64,000 nucleotides of DNA. It comes from Spirosoma oryzicola. GTDB lineage: Bacteria > Bacteroidota > Bacteroidia > Cytophagales > Spirosomataceae. Position numbers and translations under genes: made by a program. This document shows positions 25,382 through 33,613 of this stretch, one piece after another. The DNA lies in assembly GCF_021233055.1 (NCBI RefSeq), contig NZ_CP089545.1, positions 62,001 through 126,000 on the forward strand, in the 5' to 3' direction. Below the pieces are notes generated by a model that saw nothing but the letters and a program-made list of their open reading frames with translations, made no database searches and was not told the DNA's origin. Positions within the stretch are counted from its first letter, which is position 1. Each line of letters begins with the position of its first letter.

Positions 25382-26296
25382 ATGAAAAAGCCAGAAACCG
25401 TGTTGCAGAAGGTTGACTCATTGACCCATTTTCACCGGATGTTTGGGCTTCCAAAACCCAAACATCCGTTAGTCAGCTTTATCGATATTGAACAAATGAA
25501 CTACGAGCCAGCCGTTTTACCCGGCTCTCTGGTACTGAACTTCTACAAAATCGCTTATAAAGCCACTCTTTGCGGCAAAGCCCGGTACGGACAAAATTAC
25601 TACGATTTCAGTGAAGGCGGCCTGGTATTCACGGCACCGGGACAGGTATTTGAAAGCCCCAGTGGCGAGCCTACTACGGGCTATATGGTACTGATTCACC
25701 CTGATTTTCTTTTGTCGTACGCAGTAGCCAAAAAGATCAAGCAGTACGGTTTCTTTTCTTACTCGGCCAACGAAGCGCTTCATGTATCGGATGAGGAAAA
25801 AACAACGATCATGCTGGTTTTCAAGATTATCGATGATGAACTAACTAACCGGATCGATGATTTTAGCCAGGATGTCATTGTCTCGCAACTTGAGCTGCTG
25901 CTTACGTATAGCAACCGGTTCTACAAGCGACAATTCCTTACCCGCAAAGCCGTCAACAACGACCTGCTGCAAAAGCTGGACGATCTTTTAGACGATTATT
26001 ACGCAAACGAAACCTCGTTGAAACAAGGTATTCCTACGGTCCAGTATCTTGCCGACCGGCTGCATCTATCGCCCAGCTACCTAAGCGACATGCTGCGCGT
26101 ATCAACTGGTCAGAATGCCCAGCATCTCATCCACCACAAACTGGTCGAAAAAGCAAAAGAACTTTTGTCAACGTCGCAGCTGTCGGTTGCCGAGGTCGCT
26201 TACCAGTTGGGTTTTGAGCACCCTCAGTCGTTCAGTCGGTTGTTTAAATTGAAGACGGCTCTCTCCCCGGTGGCATTCAAACAGTCGTTCAATTAG
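25382..26296 (+). CDS. AraC-family transcriptional regulator
   Basis: A 304-residue regulator. The N-terminal cupin-like domain (about 30-170: GLVFTAPGQVFESPSGE) probably binds a small ligand. The C-terminal pair of helix-turn-helix units (about 205-300) includes VQYLADRLHLSPSYLSDMLR and VAEVAYQLGFEHPQSFSRLFK, followed by TALSPVAFKQS. It lies 32 bases after the SDR gene on the same strand, so it is likely the local regulator of the NmrA/SDR pair. Confidence 0.9.
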   Translation: MKKPETVLQKVDSLTHFHRMFGLPKPKHPLVSFIDIEQMNYEPAVLPGSLVLNFYKIAYKATLCGKARYGQNYYDFSEGGLVFTAPGQVFESPSGEPTTGYMVLIHPDFLLSYAVAKKIKQYGFFSYSANEALHVSDEEKTTIMLVFKIIDDELTNRIDDFSQDVIVSQLELLLTYSNRFYKRQFLTRKAVNNDLLQKLDDLLDDYYANETSLKQGIPTVQYLADRLHLSPSYLSDMLRVSTGQNAQHLIHHKLVEKAKELLSTSQLSVAEVAYQLGFEHPQSFSRLFKLKTALSPVAFKQSFN

Positions 26297-26510
26297 GTCT
26301 TCGTATTCACCGATTCTCCTGGCCCTTTTCTACATTTTCTGACGCACCGCGCTGGTCATGACCTTTTCGAACAGCAAATTACTTCCCGAAAGTAACCGAC
26401 TACTTACCCCCGCCTGACCGATACTACCCCACCGCAGGACGCATTAGTTTGCTTAAGTGACGGCAGGCTTACGGTCAATTCTTCTGGCACATCCAACGTT
26501 TCAGAACATA
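26297..26510. other. Gene-free stretch after the AraC gene
   Basis: No gene supported. A 92-codon frame opening at GTG 26457 runs across the terminator hairpin and a T run and has no family features. Confidence 0.35.
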
Positions 26511-26564
26511 CCCGCTGGTTTGAGAGCTTTTAAAACAATAAGCCCCCAAACCAGCGGGTTTTAT
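26511..26564 (+). terminator. Rho-independent terminator-like hairpin
   Basis: Perfect 11-bp stem CCCGCTGGTTT (26511-26521) and AAACCAGCGGG (26548-26558), followed by TTTTAT. The loop is long (26 bases). A second T run of nine bases follows at about 26669-26677. Confidence 0.7.
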
Positions 26565-26719
26565 TCATTTCATTTTTCAAACACCCGTTTTTGTCGATTA
26601 AACAAGCCTTTTAAGGCTTCTACCATGCATTTTGGCACATCGGTGATGCTTTTTGGCACGCGGGTGGGCCTTTTTTTTTGTCTCTTTAAGTCTCAAAACC
26701 TTGTACCCATTGACCGGCA

Positions 26720-26737
26720 GGCTACCGTACGGTAGCC
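26720..26737. promoter_or_regulatory. 18-bp perfect palindrome upstream of the TPR sensor kinase
   Basis: GGCTACCGTACGGTAGCC is fully self-complementary, flanked by TTGAC on the left and GTCAA on the right, 70 bases before the kinase start codon. It could be an operator or a short hairpin. No regulator is assigned. Confidence 0.4.
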
Positions 26738-26806
26738 GTCAATTTTCTACTTGAGCGTTATCGCTATCGCCAAATTATTGTACTCAATTAGTCTAGTTAA
26801 ACAACC

Positions 26807-28891
26807 ATGAAACTGCATCTACCGTCTGTTGGCCGCCTTATCCTGATCTTATTAACCATAGGCTCGGCAACGATGGCCCAGCAGAGGAAAATTGACAGCC
26901 TGAAGACGGTACTCGTTCATAGGCTGCCCGACACGACCCGTGCCAACACCTATTATGATATCGCTAATCTGTTTTATAAGCAGAACCAATCCGACTCAGC
27001 GCTCAGCTACCTAAAGCGCATGCAGCCTGTTTGTCTGCGTGCTCATTACTGGATTGGTCTAGGCGATTACAATCGACTTAGCGGGGTCATTCTTGTGCAC
27101 CAGGGCTTATTCGAAGATGCATTAACATTTTATCAAAAGTCACTAGCGGAATACAGTAAGGTCAATGCGTCAAAAGCTGTTGCAACAGTGTACCACAATA
27201 TGGGATTGCTTTACAAGATGATCGGGCAAAATCAGGGTGTCCTGGCGTACAGTAGACAGGGGCTTGATTACATGCAGAAGGCCATTGCGCTCAACGAGCG
27301 TTTAGGGGCGGTTCAATCGTTGAGAAGTAATTACATCAACATAGGAATCCTCTACGAAGACTTTGGCGATTATAAATTAGCTCGAAACTATTTTTACAAA
27401 GCACTGTCTCCCATTGGTCAAACGGAAGTAACGTCGGAAGATGCCCGTATCCTCTACAACAATCTGGGTAAGAACTATACAGTTGAAGGCCAGTACCAGA
27501 AGGCCATTACCTATCTTGAAAAAGCATTGGCAATTAACCTGGCCGTCAGGAAAGTTAGCAGTCTCATTCATAACTACCGGAATCTGGCAACGGCTTACAA
27601 TGGTTTAAAACAACCGGATAAAGCCATTCAGTATACAGAAAACGCGCTAACACTGAGCAAACAGTCAAAGGATGCGTCGCTGGTTAGTACGGTGTACGCC
27701 ACGGCGGCTACTGTATACGCCGATGCTGGTCAGTACGATAAGGCGTACGCGTCTCTGGTGCGTAACAAGCGTATAGATGACTCCTTAATGACTATTGCCA
27801 AAACACGTACGATCAGCCAGTTGGAGGGAAAGTATGCCACACAGCAAGCTCAGGCGCTGGCTACCATTAAAGCCAATCTGGAACTGGCCCGAACGCAGAC
27901 CATAGCGCGCATGGAGGCTCAGAAGGCAAACCAAATTGCAACCATCCAGTCGGAAGAGAAACGGCGGGTGGCTCAGATCCGAGCGATGGCCGATATTGAA
28001 AAAACACGCGCCGTCGCAGAGCTGCAAACGAAGTACGACACCCAGAAAAAAGTCCATCGGATTGCCGAACTTGATCAGTACAATCAACAGCGTACCCGGC
28101 AAATCCAGTACATGACCGGTGGGCTGGGAGCGCTACTGCTTCTGTTGAGCGCGCTGGTCGGACAATACACGATTATCCGGCGGACCAATCGACGCTTGTC
28201 GATCCAGAACGAAATTATCACCGTTAACAGTCAGCAACTGATGAGTCAGTCCGATCAGCTGCGCACGTTGATGAAGGAATTGCACCACCGCGTCAAGAAT
28301 AACCTGGCTATCGTTTCGAGCCTGCTTAAACTCCAGTCGAGCCGACTCGACGATGAAAAAGCAATTCAGGCTGTACGGGTTGGGCAGCAGCGGGTTGAAG
28401 CGATGTCGTTGATTCACCAGCGGCTGTACCAGACCGATCAGCTCACGGCTGTCAACATGGCCGAGTACCTCACCGATTTGGCGTATAGTCTCATGCGGGC
28501 CTACGGCTACCAGCACGACAAGTTTACGCTACAACTCAACGTCGATCTGCCCGAGTTGGATGTTGATGTTGCCATTCCGCTGGGCTTGATCGTGAATGAG
28601 CTGGTAACCAATGCTTTCAAATACGCTTATTCAAACAACCCCTGTCCCTTGTTACGCATCAACCTCTACCGAAACAAGAATAACCTCAATGCAAACATGA
28701 TGCTTGAAGTGCAGGACAACGGGCCGGGTATCGACGTTCGTGAGTGGCAGGGAGCCAACAAATCCAAATCGTTCGGCAAACGCCTGATTATGTCGCTCAG
28801 CGAACAGCTGGATGGTCAGGGCGAATGGCTTAAGCAAAATGGTACGCTCTTCCGGCTGTCGTTTCAAAATACAAGGCTGTCTGCGGCATAG
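26807..28891 (+). CDS. TPR-repeat sensor histidine kinase (HisKA_2 type)
   Basis: A 694-residue protein. Signal peptide (to about AQQRK, residue 24), an outer array of tetratricopeptide repeats (about 35-330, units such as ALTFYQKSLAEYSKVNASKAVATVYHNMGLL), and a long Ala/Gln/Lys/Arg coiled coil (about 335-425). One membrane helix follows (about 435-455, GGLGALLLLLSALVGQY), then a HisKA_2 domain with ELHHRVKNNLAIVSSLL (His493, His494). The ATPase domain has NELVTNAFKYAY and VQDNGPGID. This architecture is common in Bacteroidota and works with LytTR regulators such as the next gene. The kinase/regulator pair lies directly upstream of the curli genes, which may be its target. Confidence 0.92.
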   Translation: MKLHLPSVGRLILILLTIGSATMAQQRKIDSLKTVLVHRLPDTTRANTYYDIANLFYKQNQSDSALSYLKRMQPVCLRAHYWIGLGDYNRLSGVILVHQGLFEDALTFYQKSLAEYSKVNASKAVATVYHNMGLLYKMIGQNQGVLAYSRQGLDYMQKAIALNERLGAVQSLRSNYINIGILYEDFGDYKLARNYFYKALSPIGQTEVTSEDARILYNNLGKNYTVEGQYQKAITYLEKALAINLAVRKVSSLIHNYRNLATAYNGLKQPDKAIQYTENALTLSKQSKDASLVSTVYATAATVYADAGQYDKAYASLVRNKRIDDSLMTIAKTRTISQLEGKYATQQAQALATIKANLELARTQTIARMEAQKANQIATIQSEEKRRVAQIRAMADIEKTRAVAELQTKYDTQKKVHRIAELDQYNQQRTRQIQYMTGGLGALLLLLSALVGQYTIIRRTNRRLSIQNEIITVNSQQLMSQSDQLRTLMKELHHRVKNNLAIVSSLLKLQSSRLDDEKAIQAVRVGQQRVEAMSLIHQRLYQTDQLTAVNMAEYLTDLAYSLMRAYGYQHDKFTLQLNVDLPELDVDVAIPLGLIVNELVTNAFKYAYSNNPCPLLRINLYRNKNNLNANMMLEVQDNGPGIDVREWQGANKSKSFGKRLIMSLSEQLDGQGEWLKQNGTLFRLSFQNTRLSAA

Positions 28892-28992
28892 CCAACGGGC
28901 TCTGACCCTGCATTTCTTGTTGTTTATCAGCTTATTGAGCCACGTAAACGCAGACATTTAATCATACGCTTTACCTCCTTTTAGTTACGTTT

Positions 28993-29748
28993 ATGAATAA
29001 CTCTGAACGCGTTCAGATCCTCGTAGTAGAAGACGAGCCCATCTTAGCCATGGACCTATCAGATACCCTGGAAGCCGAAGGCTACTGCGTGGTCGGCATT
29101 GCCAACAATGGCCCCAAAGCCCTTCAATTGTTTCACAACCAACCTGTTGATCTTGTCCTATGCGATATTATGATCAAAGGCGAATGGGACGGGATTGAAA
29201 CCATTCGCCAGCTCATGACCAAACGCGCGGTTCCCGTTATTTACCTGACCGCCCTAACGGACCGCGATACGTTGGATCGGGCCAAACAAACGTACCCTGC
29301 TGCCTACCTCAACAAGCCCTGGCAACTGTCCAGCCTGCGTACCGCTATTGAACTAGCCATTCACAACGCCACGTTGCGCACTTCGCCAGTTCCCGCCGAA
29401 CGCGATAACAACGGCCGCGAAGCACTGCTTCAGATTAACAACTACCTGTATATCAGACAAAATTATCAGTTCGTCCGTATCGACCTGAACGAATTGCTTT
29501 ACCTGGAAGCTGACAATTCGTACACGAAGCTGGTTACGTCCAATCGCAAATACATCCTGCGCTTGACACTTAGTAATATGCTGGAGCGGATCAACCAGCC
29601 AGGATTGGTACGTATTCATCGATCGTATGCCATCAATATCAACTACGTTGAATCGTTCAACGATGTAGAGGTTAGCATCGGTCCTCAGCTATTACCGCTT
29701 AGCCGGAGTTGTAAAGATGATTTCATGCGCCATTTTTTACAGCGCTAA
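28993..29748 (+). CDS. LytTR-family response regulator
   Basis: A 251-residue regulator. Receiver domain about 8-125 (VVEDEPILAMDLSD, phospho-acceptor Asp58 in LVLCDIMIKGEWDG, Lys in LNKPW). LytTR DNA-binding domain about 150-250 (YLYIRQNYQFVRIDLNELLY, LVRIHRSYAININYV, LPLSRSCKDDF). The IKGEWDGIE sequence in the receiver is typical of regulators paired with HisKA_2 kinases, like the gene just upstream. Curli genes start 310 bases downstream on the same strand. Confidence 0.93.
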   Translation: MNNSERVQILVVEDEPILAMDLSDTLEAEGYCVVGIANNGPKALQLFHNQPVDLVLCDIMIKGEWDGIETIRQLMTKRAVPVIYLTALTDRDTLDRAKQTYPAAYLNKPWQLSSLRTAIELAIHNATLRTSPVPAERDNNGREALLQINNYLYIRQNYQFVRIDLNELLYLEADNSYTKLVTSNRKYILRLTLSNMLERINQPGLVRIHRSYAININYVESFNDVEVSIGPQLLPLSRSCKDDFMRHFLQR

Positions 29749-30057
29749 TCTACTTACTCCCTCACAAAACTCTACCATTCACCTACCAAAGGCCGTTATT
29801 CACTGCTTTTCTCCGGCACGGTGGTTTGGCACCGGGTACTTTTGGTTCATCAACTGACTGATCCTAACCCAACCTTTCTCTGCTTATTCGCCCAGCCGTT
29901 CACCAATTCACGCACCAGACAATTCGACCTTTCTCTTTCAACTAGTGCCTCTCGTATGATCAACTGATTCTGACCTGACCGTACTATGACGGCAAAGGCC
30001 GGAACAAACACCAGCAGCCTTCTTCCCGACAGATGGAGCTTTAAACCCAAAAAGATC
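29749..30057. promoter_or_regulatory. Curli upstream region
   Basis: No gene. A match to the -7 box TAnnTTTG (TACTTTTG, 29837-29844) lies 214 bases before the first curlin ATG, but no well-spaced TTTG -33 element is present, so the promoter call is weak. In-frame codons upstream of ATG 30058 (from 29986) do not look like a signal peptide, so the region is read as leader. Confidence 0.3.
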
Positions 30058-30462
30058 ATGGAAAAACTTGTCATTACCCCGATCCTTCTTCTTTCCATTA
30101 CTTCGGTCTTTGCCCAGAACAACGTCACCATTACGCAGACGGGCGGGGCCAGTAATTCAGCATCCGTCACCCAATCAGGTGAGGGGAACAGCGTCAGCAT
30201 CAGCCAGACGGGTGGTGCCGTCGCCGATGGTAGTAAGCCCGGTAATCGGGTGAGCCTACAGGTGCCCCAAGGTACCGAAACGACGATCAGCCAGCGGAAT
30301 ACCGGTCCTAACGTAGTCGAGATTTCGCAGGAAGGTAAGGCGACGGCAACGATTAGCCAGTCGTCCGAAACGGGTGAGAATTTTATCAATTCGCTCCCGG
30401 CATCCTCACCCAACCGACCGAAGAACAAGCCTGTCAAACGGCAAAACCGGCGGAAAAACTAA
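30058..30462 (+). CDS. Small curlin-repeat protein (CsgA/CsgB-like)
   Basis: A 134-residue secreted protein. ATG 30058 starts a clear signal peptide (MEKLVITPILLLSITSVFAQ). The mature part has curlin-type repeats with alternating Gln/Asn/Gly/Ser: NNVTITQTGGASNSASVTQ, GEGNSVSISQTGG, TTISQRNTGPNVVEISQ, KATATISQSSE. Repeats of this type stack as beta strands in amyloid fibres. It ends in a very basic tail (NRPKNKPVKRQNRRKN), which could anchor it to the surface or to acidic polysaccharide, suggesting a nucleator or cell-bound role more than bulk fibre. It starts the curli gene group; the main curlin follows after 30 bases. Confidence 0.8.
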   Translation: MEKLVITPILLLSITSVFAQNNVTITQTGGASNSASVTQSGEGNSVSISQTGGAVADGSKPGNRVSLQVPQGTETTISQRNTGPNVVEISQEGKATATISQSSETGENFINSLPASSPNRPKNKPVKRQNRRKN

Positions 30463-30492
30463 CCCTTTACTCATTTCTATTTCTTAAAACTC

Positions 30493-31866
30493 ATGAAAAA
30501 AGTATTCCTTACCAGTGCGGCACTGATGGCTTTTGCCGCAGCGAGCTTTGCGCAAACCAACACGGCGACCACCGAACAGAACGGTACCCGCCAAACGGCT
30601 AAACAAGTGCAGACCGGTAACTACCTGAAGTCAACGGTTAGCCAGAACCAGACTACGGGAACGAACGTAGGCAACTTTGCGGCCACTCGTCAGGAAAGCA
30701 CCGGTTCGGCCGGCAACGACGCTGCCGTTCGCCAGGACGTTGGTTCCCGCGGTAACCGGGGCTTCGTAACCCAGGTAGGTGGTACGGGGAACCTAAGTTC
30801 CATCACTCAAAGTAATGGTAGTGGTGGTGGATCGCTACAGGTGACCGAAGGAGCTTCGTCTTCCGAAGTACGTGCGGCTGGTGGTAACTGGGGCGGTATT
30901 TACCAACAAGGATCGAACAACAAAGATGTATCGATCAACCAGAGCAATAACAGCAGCAAGAACTTTGGCGAAATTACGCAGTATGCCAGCGGTACCCGGC
31001 CGACCTCAATCGAGCAGTCAACGGGTTCGGTAAACAACGAGGCTCGTATCAACCAGGGAACAGCTGAGCGAGCAGCAACCAATGTAGCTGCTCGCATTCA
31101 GCAGAGTGGTAACAGCCGCGAGAATAAAGGAACAATTACCCAGGCTAACGAAGGAAGCGTCGCTGGCATTTACCAGAACAACACATCGTCGGGCAACGAA
31201 GCGACGATTGACCAGATCGACAACGCCCGGTTTGAAACAGCAAACATTTTCCAGAACGACAACGCCAGTAAAAACAAAGCGTCTGTGATCCAGAGCGGAT
31301 TTGGTGATGTGGCAACTATCTACCAAACTGACAATAGTGTGGGGAACGTAGCTACCATCGAGCAGACCGGTTTTGGCAGTGACCGCGCCCAAATTAATCA
31401 GCAGTATAACGCAACGAATAACCAGGCGACAGTTCAGCAGCAGGGATCTTACAACGACGCGCAGATCAATCAGTATAATGTAGCGAATAGCCAAGCCACT
31501 ATCAAGCAGGATTTGGCTTCAACTGCTGGGTTTGGCAACATAGCCCAGATTAACCAGGGCGAGCAGGGCGGTACCCAATCGAAGAACAATACGGCATCCA
31601 TTACGCAGAGTTTCAGCGAAAACCAGGCCCGGCTTTTGCAGGTCGGTACCGGTAACATGGCTACGCTTACGCAAACCGGGGACGGTAACCTGATTCAGTC
31701 GATAGACGGTAAAGCAGGCAGCTTTGCTACACAGCGGGGTAACGACAACATGCTGACGGTTATGCAAGACTCCGGCAGCTCGGCTCCTTACGTGAAAAAC
31801 GTGGCCAATGTATCGCAGCTTGGCAACGGAAATACCGCAACGATTATGCAGACGGGTCGTAACTAA
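30493..31866 (+). CDS. Major curlin-repeat amyloid protein, long CsgA-like
   Basis: A 457-residue secreted protein: signal peptide MKKVFLTSAALMAFAAASFAQ, then a run of Gln/Asn/Gly/Ser-rich repeats of about 20-25 residues through to the end. Typical units are NEATIDQIDNARFETANIFQ, GNVATIEQTGFGSDRAQINQ and GNMATLTQTGDGNLIQ. Roughly 18 units can be counted by eye. E. coli CsgA has five in 151 residues, so this is a much longer beta-solenoid-like fibre subunit. There is no cysteine and little charge. A hairpin at 31894-31926 separates it from the next gene, which could make it the most abundant product. Confidence 0.87.
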   Translation: MKKVFLTSAALMAFAAASFAQTNTATTEQNGTRQTAKQVQTGNYLKSTVSQNQTTGTNVGNFAATRQESTGSAGNDAAVRQDVGSRGNRGFVTQVGGTGNLSSITQSNGSGGGSLQVTEGASSSEVRAAGGNWGGIYQQGSNNKDVSINQSNNSSKNFGEITQYASGTRPTSIEQSTGSVNNEARINQGTAERAATNVAARIQQSGNSRENKGTITQANEGSVAGIYQNNTSSGNEATIDQIDNARFETANIFQNDNASKNKASVIQSGFGDVATIYQTDNSVGNVATIEQTGFGSDRAQINQQYNATNNQATVQQQGSYNDAQINQYNVANSQATIKQDLASTAGFGNIAQINQGEQGGTQSKNNTASITQSFSENQARLLQVGTGNMATLTQTGDGNLIQSIDGKAGSFATQRGNDNMLTVMQDSGSSAPYVKNVANVSQLGNGNTATIMQTGRN

Positions 31867-31893
31867 TAGCCGTCAGGTGTAAACTGTAAACAG

Positions 31894-31926
31894 GCCGTGG
31901 TCGTCAGGCAGTCTGCCGATCACGGC
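31894..31926 (+). terminator. Hairpin after the major curlin gene, possible attenuator
   Basis: GCCGTGGTCG (31894-31903) pairs with CGATCACGGC (31917-31926) with one G-U pair; an inner GCA/TGC pairing can extend the stem. It lies 27 bases past the stop at 31866 and 20 bases before the next start, with only a short T-rich tail, so partial termination is more likely than full. Confidence 0.5.
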
Positions 31927-31945
31927 TTATGTATCGGATCATTCC

Positions 31946-32503
31946 ATGCTCTTTCGCGTCCTTTTCCTGTTGTTGATTGGGGTTCCTGGGGTATCTGCCC
32001 AAACGAATCCCGTTAGCTCACCGGAGGTATTCTGGCAACTGACTGCCGGTACAGCGCCTGCTGTCACGTCACCTGCCAATGAGGTAATGTTGCAACAGGC
32101 GGGTATGGGTAATCAGGCCACGATAGCGATACTCGGGCAGCAGAATCAGGTTAGTCTAACGCAGACGGCCAGTGCGAACGCAGCTACGGTGCAGCTGACA
32201 GGACAGGCGAACCAGCTTCAACTGAACCAAGCCGGTGGTGGAAATCGATTTACCCTTGGGCTCGATGGCAGTACTAATCAACTGCGTGTGAGCCAAAGCG
32301 GTGGCGACGTAATCAGCTTGTTGGGTTTATCCGGTAGCAATGCCCGAATCGATATGATTCAACGGAACGGCAACAACACAATCATGGCCGACGGCTTAAC
32401 CATTCCCAATACCTCGACGGGAATGGGCGTCGCTAATCTCAGGATCGAGCAATCAGGTGGCGCAACCGTCCACATCCAGAACGGCCTATCAATCAAACAG
32501 TAA
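31946..32503 (+). CDS. Curlin-repeat protein, CsgB-like minor subunit
   Basis: A 185-residue secreted protein (signal peptide MLFRVLFLLLIGVPGVSAQ). The middle has curlin repeats (GMGNQATIAILGQQNQVSLTQ, SANAATVQLTGQANQLQLNQ, GGGNRFTLGLDGSTNQLRVSQ), more hydrophobic than those of the major subunit. The C-terminal 50 residues depart from the repeat (SGNARIDMIQRNGNNTIMADGLTIPNTS). This fits a nucleator-type CsgB better than a bulk subunit. It is followed 11 bases later by csgE. Confidence 0.75.
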   Translation: MLFRVLFLLLIGVPGVSAQTNPVSSPEVFWQLTAGTAPAVTSPANEVMLQQAGMGNQATIAILGQQNQVSLTQTASANAATVQLTGQANQLQLNQAGGGNRFTLGLDGSTNQLRVSQSGGDVISLLGLSGSNARIDMIQRNGNNTIMADGLTIPNTSTGMGVANLRIEQSGGATVHIQNGLSIKQ

Positions 32504-32514
32504 AGAAACGATTT

Positions 32515-33033
32515 ATGCGCTGGCTTATCTTCCTGCTTACTAGCGGTTTGCTGCTTAGCTACGGTGGTTACGCACAGGACCCGGATCTGGAAGGACGGCT
32601 CGAAGAAGCAGTAATGGACGAAACGGTTGTCGAACAGGAAGGTACGCAGACCCTGATGCTGGATCAGACGCGCAGTAAGATTGGCCGCGATTTTTACGAA
32701 GCGTTTTTTCGGCGTTACGCGGAGTTGCCCAAAGTAGTTAGTCAGCCGGTTTCCACCGATACGACTCGTCGAATTAATCCTAACCTCGAACTCGATCTGA
32801 CGGCCTTCGTGGTCACCATCGATGAGCTACCCGCTTTCGGTGTCGGCACGACGGTCATTGTCGTATCGCTCAACGATCAGGTACTCTGGCAAAACTACGT
32901 GCAGGCGCGGGCCGACATTCTCGAAGCCTACGCCTTTGATGCTGCTGAACTGATCAATCAATACGTCATCAATTATCAGGAGGTACAAAATCAGCTCGAA
33001 AACGCCGATCAGCGGGGTACGGGCATCTTCTAA
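32515..33033 (+). CDS. csgE: Curli assembly protein CsgE
   Basis: A 172-residue periplasmic protein. Signal peptide to about GGYAQ (residue 21); an acidic extension (EGRLEEAVMDETVVEQEG) precedes the CsgE domain (about 50-160). The domain shows GRDFYEAFFRRYAELP, DLTAFVVTIDELPAFGVGTTVIVVSLNDQVLWQNYVQ and ELINQYVINYQ. CsgE forms the adaptor that caps the CsgG channel and feeds curlin subunits. It is longer than E. coli CsgE (129 residues) by the N-terminal extension. Confidence 0.9.
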   Translation: MRWLIFLLTSGLLLSYGGYAQDPDLEGRLEEAVMDETVVEQEGTQTLMLDQTRSKIGRDFYEAFFRRYAELPKVVSQPVSTDTTRRINPNLELDLTAFVVTIDELPAFGVGTTVIVVSLNDQVLWQNYVQARADILEAYAFDAAELINQYVINYQEVQNQLENADQRGTGIF

Positions 33034-33126
33034 GACTGATTGAAGAGTTACCGTTCAGGGATCCAGGCTGACCAATTCGTGTACGTACCGGGGCTTGTCT
33101 ATCAGTCTGTTAATTTGTTTTCATCG

Positions 33127-33543
33127 ATGAACAAACTACTACTCGTGTTTTTGCTGCTGACCGGAGCTGCTACCACATACGGCCAAAGCTTCGTCTATCA
33201 CCCCAACAATCCCAACTTTGGCGGGAACACCTTTAACTACGCCTGGATGCTTAGCTCAGCCACGGCGCAGGACCGGACCACCGACCCATCGGCCAAAAAA
33301 AACGCGACGACCGGCACCCAGACCAGTACGCTTGACAGTTACGCGCAGAGCCTGCAAAACCAACTACTGAGCCGGATCACCAGTAACCTCATCAGCAAGC
33401 AATTTGGCGAATCGACGCTGAAGCCCGGTACCTACACGTTCGGCGATTTTCAGGTTGAAATTTCTAATGGTACCGATGGCGTCGTCGTACGTATCGTTGA
33501 CGGAAAGGGGGGCGAAACGTCGATTACGGTACCTTACTTCTAA
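33127..33543 (+). CDS. csgF: Curli assembly protein CsgF
   Basis: A 138-residue secreted protein. The start ATG 33127 begins the signal peptide (MNKLLLVFLLLTGAATTYGQ); the frame is open back to 33040 but the extra 29 residues do not fit. The mature N-terminus SFVYHPNNPNFGGN is the CsgF signature that inserts into the CsgG pore, followed by a helix (SYAQSLQNQLLSRITSNLIS) and a C-terminal beta domain (GTYTFGDFQVEISNGTDG). CsgF ties the nucleator to the outer surface of the channel. Confidence 0.92.
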   Translation: MNKLLLVFLLLTGAATTYGQSFVYHPNNPNFGGNTFNYAWMLSSATAQDRTTDPSAKKNATTGTQTSTLDSYAQSLQNQLLSRITSNLISKQFGESTLKPGTYTFGDFQVEISNGTDGVVVRIVDGKGGETSITVPYF

Positions 33544-33613
33544 ACCAGAGTCCTAAGTTACCCGACCAATACACTACCAATAACGATCACTATTTCCCGA
33601 ACTTGTTACGCCA

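Noticed and set aside
26457..26735. 92-codon frame opening at GTG
   Set aside because: It runs through the terminator hairpin at 26511-26564 and a nine-T run, has no signal or family features, and looks like chance.
29986..30057. N-terminal extension of the first curlin protein
   Set aside because: The 24 extra residues are polar and precede an obvious signal peptide beginning at ATG 30058.
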